A DNA stretch of 8,570 bases from Candidatus Didemnitutus sp. Its GTDB lineage: Bacteria; Verrucomicrobiota; Verrucomicrobiia; Opitutales; Opitutaceae. Position 1 is the first letter of the stretch; each line of letters begins with the position of its first letter. This document shows, in pieces, positions 1 through 5,162 of this stretch. The notes under the pieces were generated by a model that ran no database searches, was not told the origin of the DNA, and was given only the letters and a program-made list of their open reading frames with translations. The DNA is taken from contig JAUXOH010000071.1 in NCBI GenBank assembly GCA_030682505.1, positions 1 through 8,570 of the forward strand, in the 5' to 3' direction. The translations under genes were made by a program, and so were the position numbers.

Positions 1-622
1 CGACTTCGCTGCGGTCGGCGCTGACCAAGACGATTTCGAATTCCGGGTAAAGCTCGCGGATCGCCGCGTAGTCCTTGATCAACTCGGGCGTAAACTCCCG
101 GCACGGCCCGCACCAGCTCGCGGAAAAATAGAGACCGAAGAACTTCACGCCATTAAGCCGACGCGAGTCGAACGCCCGCACGGCATTGTTTTCGCGCACA
201 ATCAACCGGCTCGCCAGGATCTGCTGGAGCGCCGTCGGCTGCACAGGGGAAATGGGTCGTGTCCGGGTCGCCTCGACGGGCACCGTCGGCGCCGACGGCG
301 CGGGCTTCTCGAGCGCGGCACTCGCCGGTTGGCCGAGCCGCGCCAGCAAATCGGTTTTTTCCACGGGCAGGCGCACGACCGTCGAACCGAGTCGGCCGGT
401 CACGCCCTCCGGTCCCACCCCGGTCAACGCGAGCACTCGTCCGGCACCGAGCAGCATCGCCCCGTTGGGTTGGCCATCCTTGAGCACGACGCCGCGGGCC
501 GAAGCCGTCACCGTGATTTCCGCAGGCCAGCGTTCCGGTGATGCCGCCAATTCCTCCAGCGTCACCGCCTGCGCCCCGCAGGCCGCGACGAACCAGAGCC
601 AAAACAGAAAGGCGCGATTCAT
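1..622 (-). CDS. Exported thioredoxin-like (nucleoredoxin/TlpA type) protein, partial at left edge
   Basis: The minus-strand frame stays open from ATG at 622 to the window edge (207 codons seen, C-terminus missing). Residues 1-19 form a signal peptide: Arg3, a hydrophobic stretch AFLFWLWFVAA, then CGAQA. VAAC at 12-15 also fits a lipobox, so the protein may be a lipoprotein. Residues 20-95 form a small beta-rich domain, possibly SH3-like, and 100-128 a Pro/Ala-rich linker. From about 157 a thioredoxin fold begins (FFGLYFSASW, then CGPC at 171-174, then REFTPEL and FEIVLVSADRS). The redox-active WCGPC and the 'VSADRS' strand resemble nucleoredoxin/tryparedoxin-like proteins. By family, these reduce or exchange disulfides, here in the periplasm or at the membrane. 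Its start overlaps the stop of the upstream VOC gene (ATGA), which suggests translational coupling. The substrate is unknown. Confidence 0.85.
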   Translation of the reverse strand, partial: MNRAFLFWLWFVAACGAQAVTLEELAASPERWPAEITVTASARGVVLKDGQPNGAMLLGAGRVLALTGVGPEGVTGRLGSTVVRLPVEKTDLLARLGQPASAALEKPAPSAPTVPVEATRTRPISPVQPTALQQILASRLIVRENNAVRAFDSRRLNGVKFFGLYFSASWCGPCREFTPELIKDYAAIRELYPEFEIVLVSADRSEV

Positions 623-984
623 GACGTCGCGTGCTTCCGGTGGAGCGCGAGGTGATTGCCCTCACTGTCGAGAAAACGCGCGAAGTGGCAGACGCCCGTA
701 TCGGTCGGTTCCATCACGAAACGCACGCCCTGACCCTTCAGGTAGGCCACGACGCCGTCAAAATCATCCGTTTCCAATGCCGCGCATCCCGCTTGGGCGG
801 GCACGGCATCCTGCATGAAGCCCGAGATCGCCAACGTGCCGCCGCCGACGGCGTATTCGACGAATTGATCGTCCCAGTTCGCCGTTTCGGTCAACCCGAG
901 CACCCCGTGGTAGAATTCCCGGGCGCGCAGCATATCTGTCACGGGATAGACAAAAAACGGCAGCCCGGTGAAGCTCGGTTTCAT
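619..984 (-). CDS. VOC-family (glyoxalase/bleomycin-resistance fold) protein
   Basis: A 121-residue protein, the usual length for a single-domain VOC protein built of two beta-alpha-beta-beta-beta modules. Module one reads FFVYPVTDMLRAREFYHGVLGL, the classic 'D...a..FY...LGL' start, followed by EYAVGGGTLAI. Module two reads AALETDDFDGVVAYLKGQGV, then VCHFARFLDSEGNHLALHRK, which is the family's 'D..GN...L' ending. By family it may be a lyase, dioxygenase or binding protein, and the reaction cannot be told from sequence. I chose ATG at 984 because a GGGAG motif lies 10 bases upstream and the fold starts at once. An upstream in-frame ATG at 1071 would add 29 Gly/Arg-rich residues unlike the family. 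The stop overlaps the start of the thioredoxin-like gene, so the two form an operon. Confidence 0.88.
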   Translation of the reverse strand: MKPSFTGLPFFVYPVTDMLRAREFYHGVLGLTETANWDDQFVEYAVGGGTLAISGFMQDAVPAQAGCAALETDDFDGVVAYLKGQGVRFVMEPTDTGVCHFARFLDSEGNHLALHRKHATS

Positions 985-992
985 GCGGCGGA

Positions 993-999
993 TTCTCCC
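993..999 (-). promoter_or_regulatory. Ribosome binding site of the VOC gene
   Basis: Read on the minus strand, the bases are GGGAGAA. The GGGAG core ends 10 bases before ATG at 984. This is the only clear Shine-Dalgarno match next to a start in the window, and it decides the start over the upstream ATG at 1071. Confidence 0.6.
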
Positions 1000-1011
1000 G
1001 AGCTCGTCCCC

Positions 1012-1036
1012 AAGGGCAAGCTGCAAGGCTGCCCTT
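1012..1036. other. Hairpin in the divergent VOC/parE intergenic region
   Basis: AAGGGC pairs with GCCCTT, and inside that AGC pairs with GCT, giving nine base pairs with one bulged A and a six-base loop. It lies 28 bases upstream of the VOC start, in its likely 5' leader, and about 108 bases upstream of parE. There is no following T-run in either direction that would make it a clear intrinsic terminator. No convincing -35/-10 pair was found in 985-1143 on either strand, although both the VOC operon and parE must be transcribed from about here. Its role is unknown and it may be chance in GC-rich DNA. Confidence 0.35.
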
Positions 1037-1143
1037 CCGCCGCCGCCCCGGCCCGGCCCCGAGTGAAACACCGGTTAACTTTCCCAATTGGTGAATCACG
1101 CTTGCAGTGTCCGCCTCCCGTCCTCTTTTTCCGGCCATAGCTC

Positions 1144-2985
1144 ATGGCGTCCAACTACACTGAAGCCAGCATCAAGACCCTCAGCTCGCTCGAGCACATC
1201 CGCCTGCGCCCCGGCATGTATATCGGTCGGCTGGGCAACGGTGCTCACGCCGAGGACGGCATCTACGTCCTCCTGAAGGAGACGATCGACAACTCGATCG
1301 ACGAATTCACGATGGGCGTCGGCCGGAAGATCGAAATCGAGCTCAAGGAGCGCTCCCTCCGCGTGCGCGACTACGGCCGCGGCATCCCGCTGGGCAAACT
1401 CGTCGACTGCGTCTCGATCATCAACACCGGCGCCAAATACGACTCCGAGACTTTCCAAAAGGCCGTCGGCCTCAACGGCGTCGGCCAGAAGGCCGTCAAC
1501 GCCCTCTCCTTCACCTACCGCGCCCAGGCCGTGCGCGACGGGGAAACCAAGGTGGTCGAATTCGAAAAGGGCAAACTGAAGAAGGACGCGCGCGTGACCA
1601 AGAGCGACGAGCGCAACGGCACCATCATCGAGTTCACGCCGGACGAGCAGCTCTTCGGCAAGGACTTCCGGTTCCGCGCCGAGTTCATCGAGGACATGTT
1701 GTGGAACTACGCGTTCCTCAACCGCGGCCTCACGCTCACGTTCAACGGCAAGGCCTTCAAGTCCGAGCACGGCCTGAGGGACCTTCTGACCAAGGAACTC
1801 AGCGGCGAACCGCTCTACCCGATCATCCATCTCGAAGGGGAGGACATCGAGGTCGCCCTCACCCACGGCAACCATTACGGCGAGGAGTATTGGTCGTTCG
1901 TCAACGGCCAGCACACCACCATGGGCGGCACGCACCTCGCGGCCTTCCGCGACGCGCTGGTCACGACGATCCGCAACCATTTCAAGAAGGACTACGACGC
2001 CGCCGACATCCGCCAGTCGATCGACGCCGCCGTCTCCGTCCGCGTGCAGGAGCCGGTCTTCGAGTCGCAGACCAAGACCAAGCTCGGCTCGAACGACATC
2101 GGGCCGCAGGGCCCGTCGCTGAAGGAGTTCGTCGGCAAGTTCATGCAGCAGTCGCTCGACACGTGGCTGCACAAGAACCGCGAGGTCGCCGAAACGATCA
2201 AGCGCAAGATCGAGGAGAACGAGCACGAGCGGAAGGAACTCGCCGGCATCCGCAACATCGCGCGCGAGCGCGCCAAGAAGGCCTCGCTCCACAATCGCAA
2301 GCTGCGCGACTGCCGCCTCCACCTCGGCGACCGCAACGCCCGCGCCGAGGAGAGCACGCTGTTCATCGTCGAGGGCGATTCCGCCGCCGGCTCGCTCACC
2401 TCGTGCCGCGACGTGCAGACGCAGGCCGTGTTCGCCCTGAAAGGCAAACCGCTCAACACCTACAGCCTGACCAAGAAGGTCATCTACGAGAACGAGGAAT
2501 TCCACCTCCTCCAGGCCGCGCTCAACATCGAGGAAGGCCTCGACGCGCTGCGCTACAACCGTGTCGTCCTGGCCACCGACGCCGACGTGGACGGGATGCA
2601 CATCCGCCTGCTGCTGCTCTCGTTCTTCCTGCAATTCTTTCCCGACCTCATCCGCAACGGTCACCTCTTCATCCTCGAGACGCCGCTCTTCCGCGTGCGC
2701 AACAAGAAGAAGACACGGTATTGCTACTCGGAGCAGGAGAAGCAGCTCGCGATCGAGGAGCTCGGCAGCACGCACGAGATCACGCGCTTCAAGGGCCTCG
2801 GCGAGATTTCCTCCGGCGAGTTCAAGGACTTCATCGGCGAAAACATCCGCCTGGAGCCCGTGTCGATGAACCACCTCTACAGCAGCGATGAACTCCTGTC
2901 CTTCTTCATGGGCAAGAACACGCCCGAACGGCAGGACTTCATCATCGAAAATCTCCGCGTGGAAAAAGATCTGGTCGCGACCTGA
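1144..2985 (+). CDS. parE: DNA topoisomerase IV subunit B (ParE, type IIA topoisomerase ATPase)
   Basis: A 613-residue protein. It supplies ATP binding and the TOPRIM metal site of the enzyme that unlinks daughter chromosomes with ParC. The GHKL ATPase contains the N-box KETIDNSIDE (catalytic Glu46, Mg-binding Asn50), DYGRGIP (Asp76) and the lid LNGVGQK at 110-116. The transducer domain includes FVNGQHTTMGGTH and the ATP-contacting QTKTK (309-313). The TOPRIM domain has EGDSA at 410-414 and DADVDG at 479-484, then the C-terminal KGLGEISSGEFKDFIG. The N-terminus EHIRLRPGMYIGRLG...DGIYVLLKE resembles Bacteroidota ParE. The length fits ParE and lacks the insertion of long GyrB proteins. A gyrB-like role cannot be fully excluded, but pairing with the GyrA-box-less ParC downstream favours topoisomerase IV. 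ATG 1144 is chosen because the conserved region begins within 20 residues. No clear Shine-Dalgarno precedes it. fdhD follows after 22 bases. Confidence 0.95.
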   Translation: MASNYTEASIKTLSSLEHIRLRPGMYIGRLGNGAHAEDGIYVLLKETIDNSIDEFTMGVGRKIEIELKERSLRVRDYGRGIPLGKLVDCVSIINTGAKYDSETFQKAVGLNGVGQKAVNALSFTYRAQAVRDGETKVVEFEKGKLKKDARVTKSDERNGTIIEFTPDEQLFGKDFRFRAEFIEDMLWNYAFLNRGLTLTFNGKAFKSEHGLRDLLTKELSGEPLYPIIHLEGEDIEVALTHGNHYGEEYWSFVNGQHTTMGGTHLAAFRDALVTTIRNHFKKDYDAADIRQSIDAAVSVRVQEPVFESQTKTKLGSNDIGPQGPSLKEFVGKFMQQSLDTWLHKNREVAETIKRKIEENEHERKELAGIRNIARERAKKASLHNRKLRDCRLHLGDRNARAEESTLFIVEGDSAAGSLTSCRDVQTQAVFALKGKPLNTYSLTKKVIYENEEFHLLQAALNIEEGLDALRYNRVVLATDADVDGMHIRLLLLSFFLQFFPDLIRNGHLFILETPLFRVRNKKKTRYCYSEQEKQLAIEELGSTHEITRFKGLGEISSGEFKDFIGENIRLEPVSMNHLYSSDELLSFFMGKNTPERQDFIIENLRVEKDLVAT

Positions 2986-3007
2986 TCACTGGGACTGACT
3001 CATCACG

Positions 3008-3850
3008 ATGAACCCCGCGCCCGGCCAAGTCCTCGTGCTGCGCTGGAACTCCGCCGGTCTCACCGCGGCGGAAACGGACGCGGTGGCCGTCGAGGAGCCG
3101 CTGGAAATCCGCGTCGCCGACCGCAGTGTGGCGGTCGTCATGCGCACCCCCGGACACGACCGCGAGCTGACCGCGGGCTTTTTGCTCACCGAGGGTGTGA
3201 TCCGCCGCGCCGAGGACGTGATCGATATTCTTCCCTGCCGCGACCAGGACGGCGGCGCCTCCGGCAACGTGGTCAATGTCCTCCCCGCCGCGGACGTCGC
3301 GGTGGATTTCGCGCGGTTGACGCGCCACGTCTTCGGTTCCTCGAGTTGCGGAGTCTGCGGCAAGGCCACGCTGGACGCCGTGCTGCAATCCTTTCCGCCC
3401 GTGGCGCCGGGCCCGGTCTTCGCTCCTGCCCTGCTCGCGGAACTGCCCGCAAAATTACGCACGGTTCAACCGGTCTTCGCCTCCACCGGCGGCCTCCACG
3501 GCTGCGCCCTATTCAATCCGGACGGCGAATTTGTGACCGTGCGCGAGGACGTCGGACGGCACAACGCGCTCGACAAGGTCCTGGGGCGCGCGCTGCTCGA
3601 TGGCCGCCTGCCACTTTCCCGGCACGGCTTGCTGTTGAGTGGGCGCATTTCCTTCGAACTCGTGCAGAAAGCCCTCGCCGCCGGAGTCCCGCTGGTCGCC
3701 GGCATCGGCGCACCGTCGAGCCTCGCCCTCGAGTGCGCCCGCCGCGGCGGTCTGACCGTGGTCGGTTTCCTGCGCGCGGACCGGATGAATGTCTATTGCG
3801 GCGCGGCGCGACTCGGTCTCGCGGAACCCCGAACCGGCGACCGCCCATGA
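3008..3850 (+). CDS. fdhD: FdhD, sulfurtransferase for formate dehydrogenase / molybdenum cofactor
   Basis: A 280-residue protein, typical FdhD length. By family, FdhD carries sulfur from a cysteine desulfurase (IscS in E. coli) to the molybdenum cofactor, giving the sulfido ligand that formate dehydrogenase needs. Visible motifs in order: VEEPLEIRV (28-36), TPGHDRELTAGFLLTEGVI (47-65), the catalytic CxxC in SSSCGVCGK (Cys114, Cys117), STGGLHG (159-165), the very conserved VREDVGRHNALDK (178-190), LSGRISFELVQK (210-221), APSSLA (236-241) and GFLRADRMNVY (253-263). No domain seems missing. It starts 22 bases after the parE stop and its TGA overlaps the next ATG (ATGA), so it is probably cotranscribed with both. 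No Shine-Dalgarno is evident. No formate dehydrogenase gene lies in the window. Confidence 0.95.
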   Translation: MNPAPGQVLVLRWNSAGLTAAETDAVAVEEPLEIRVADRSVAVVMRTPGHDRELTAGFLLTEGVIRRAEDVIDILPCRDQDGGASGNVVNVLPAADVAVDFARLTRHVFGSSSCGVCGKATLDAVLQSFPPVAPGPVFAPALLAELPAKLRTVQPVFASTGGLHGCALFNPDGEFVTVREDVGRHNALDKVLGRALLDGRLPLSRHGLLLSGRISFELVQKALAAGVPLVAGIGAPSSLALECARRGGLTVVGFLRADRMNVYCGAARLGLAEPRTGDRP

Positions 3851-4872
3851 AGATCGCCGCGCTGCATCTGTCGGCCGGGCACAATTTCGTCGGGCACCAC
3901 GGGCAACCGGCGGGCACGCATCCGATCAACTCCGTCGCGTCCGTGGAGTGCGTCGCCGGCCGCGGGCTGCGCGGGGACCGGTTCTGGGACCACAAGCCCG
4001 ACTTCCCAGGGCAAATCACGTTTTTCGCGGAAGAAGTGCACCGTGCGCTGCTGCGCGAGTTGCAACCTTCCCCGTGTCCTGCGGGCGCCTACCGGCGCAA
4101 CGTGATCACGCGCGGCGTGGATCTCAACACCCTCGTTGGTCGCGAATTCACGGTGCAGGGCGTGCGGTTTCTCGGCACGGTGGAGTGCAAGCCGTGCTAT
4201 TGGATGGACCAAGCGGTGGGTCCGGGCGCGAACGTGTGGCTGCGGGGCCGCGGCGGGTTACGCGCGAAAATTCTGAGCGACGGGGTGCTGCAGGTTGATT
4301 GTCCGACCGCCACCGGCCTGCTCCTTGCCGGCGGTCGTTCCCTCCGCATGGGCCGCGACAAGGCCACGCTCGATTGGCGGGGCCGGCCGCTGGGCGAACA
4401 TCAGGCGACCACGCTGATCGCCATGGGCGCGTGGCCGCTGCTGCTCTCGTGCCGCCGCGACCAGCCGTGGACGCCGCGGGGATTCACGCGCGTCGAGGAC
4501 CAAGACGACCAAGGCGTGCTCGGGGCCTTCGTCGGCGCCTTCGCTGCCGCCGGCACTCCGGTCGTCACCAGCCTCGCCATCGACGTGCCGCACGTGGCGC
4601 CGGAATGGTTGGAAGTGTTGACGGGCCGAGCCCGCGAGACCGGCGTCTCGGTGGTGCCGGTGCACAAGGGATACTTCGAACCGCTGGTTGCCGCGTGGCA
4701 CCGCTCCGCCCTGCCCGACTTGCAGGCCGCGCTTGCGGCCGGCACTTCGTTGCAGCTGGTCTGCACCGCCTTGGTGGCAGACGGGCGCCTGCAACCCCAC
4801 GTTCTCTCCGCGGCGGAGGTCGGCCAGCTGGCCAACCTGAACACGCCCGCCGATTTGACACCAGGCGAATGA
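3847..4872 (+). CDS. MOSC domain - MobA-type nucleotidyltransferase fusion protein (Moco biosynthesis)
   Basis: One uninterrupted 341-residue frame carries two Moco-related domains. Residues 1-150 are MOSC: VECVAGRGLRGDRF (33-46), GQITFF (55-60), RRNVITRGVDLNTLVGREF (83-101), the cysteine motif VECKPCYWMDQAVGPG (Cys114, Cys117) and RGRGGLRAKIL. Residues 157-340 match MobA, which transfers GMP from GTP to molybdopterin: LLLAGGRSLRMGRDKA (158-173, with Lys172), a metal-binding aspartate in LAIDVPHV (Asp246), PLVAAWHRSALPDLQAALAAG (279-299) and NLNTPADL (330-337). The usual GPLAG motif is altered to GVLGAF. The linker is at most a few residues. ATG 3847 overlaps the fdhD stop and gives the expected MOSC N-terminus; the same frame runs further upstream, but only inside fdhD. 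Inference: it makes or hands on Mo-guanine dinucleotide cofactor. MOSC domains are thought to bind or carry sulfur or Moco, but the exact role here is unproven. Confidence 0.9.
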   Translation: MKIAALHLSAGHNFVGHHGQPAGTHPINSVASVECVAGRGLRGDRFWDHKPDFPGQITFFAEEVHRALLRELQPSPCPAGAYRRNVITRGVDLNTLVGREFTVQGVRFLGTVECKPCYWMDQAVGPGANVWLRGRGGLRAKILSDGVLQVDCPTATGLLLAGGRSLRMGRDKATLDWRGRPLGEHQATTLIAMGAWPLLLSCRRDQPWTPRGFTRVEDQDDQGVLGAFVGAFAAAGTPVVTSLAIDVPHVAPEWLEVLTGRARETGVSVVPVHKGYFEPLVAAWHRSALPDLQAALAAGTSLQLVCTALVADGRLQPHVLSAAEVGQLANLNTPADLTPGE

Positions 4873-5072
4873 CCCGCGGGCGCAATGGCGCGCACGGAAA
4901 TTCCCGGCGATTCGCCCGCCGCCCCGCTTGACGCAGACCAACGACTCTACCTAGCCTGCCCACCTCTTAATGGCCCAATGCAGAAGACCTGAGCTTCGAT
5001 GGGTCCACCTTTCTCCTCTTTTTCAGCAACTCCAGTCTCGAACGGGCTTCGCCCGAATCCCGATCCGCATAA

Positions 5073-5143
5073 ACCACAGAGACACAGAGCCCACAGACGG
5101 AGTGCCGTTGGTATGAATTGGTTGCCCTCCGTGCCTCTGTGGT
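5073..5143. repeat. Palindromic 'TTEARR'-type intergenic repeat, unit 1 (upstream of parC)
   Basis: The left arm ACCACAGAGACACAGAG (5073-5089) is matched at 15 of 17 bases by the reverse complement of the right arm CTCCGTGCCTCTGTGGT (5127-5143), with a 37-base centre. Read outward on the minus strand, the right arm gives the peptide LTTEARR. I recall this as a frequent spurious translation of an intergenic repeat in environmental bacterial genomes. The unit ends 19 bases before the parC ATG, so it lies in or next to the parC leader. The rest of the 290-base gap (4873-5072 and 5144-5162) shows no recognisable gene. It holds a pyrimidine-rich patch near 5007-5025 and a short GC hairpin at 5043-5055. 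Confidence 0.75.
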
Positions 5144-5162
5144 AAGAACCGAAAAACTCTCG

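Noticed and set aside
186..818. Plus-strand frames across the VOC/thioredoxin genes
   Set aside because: Ser/Pro/Arg-rich shadows. The minus strand shows WCGPC and VOC motifs in order.
1096..2874. 592-codon open frame on the minus strand opposite parE
   Set aside because: Its translation is a repetitive Val/Leu/Asp/Glu/Ala mix with no family motif, as expected opposite a GC-rich gene. parE on the plus strand has every GHKL and TOPRIM motif.
3346..3364. CGVCGK in fdhD as a zinc or iron-sulfur site
   Set aside because: In FdhD this CxxC is the sulfur-transfer motif, and the rest of the protein is plainly FdhD.
3346..3846. Upstream in-frame extension of the MOSC-MobA gene inside fdhD
   Set aside because: It is Arg/Pro-rich shadow sequence of fdhD. 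The MOSC fold starts exactly at ATG 3847, which overlaps the fdhD stop.
5043..5055. CGGGC-TTC-GCCCG hairpin as terminator of the fdhD/MOSC-MobA unit
   Set aside because: Only five base pairs with no T-run after it; too weak to call, and possibly the edge of the repeat unit.
5118..5162. TTG start giving ParC 15 more residues
   Set aside because: The added residues are the translated arm of the palindromic repeat. ATG 5163 gives a normal start.
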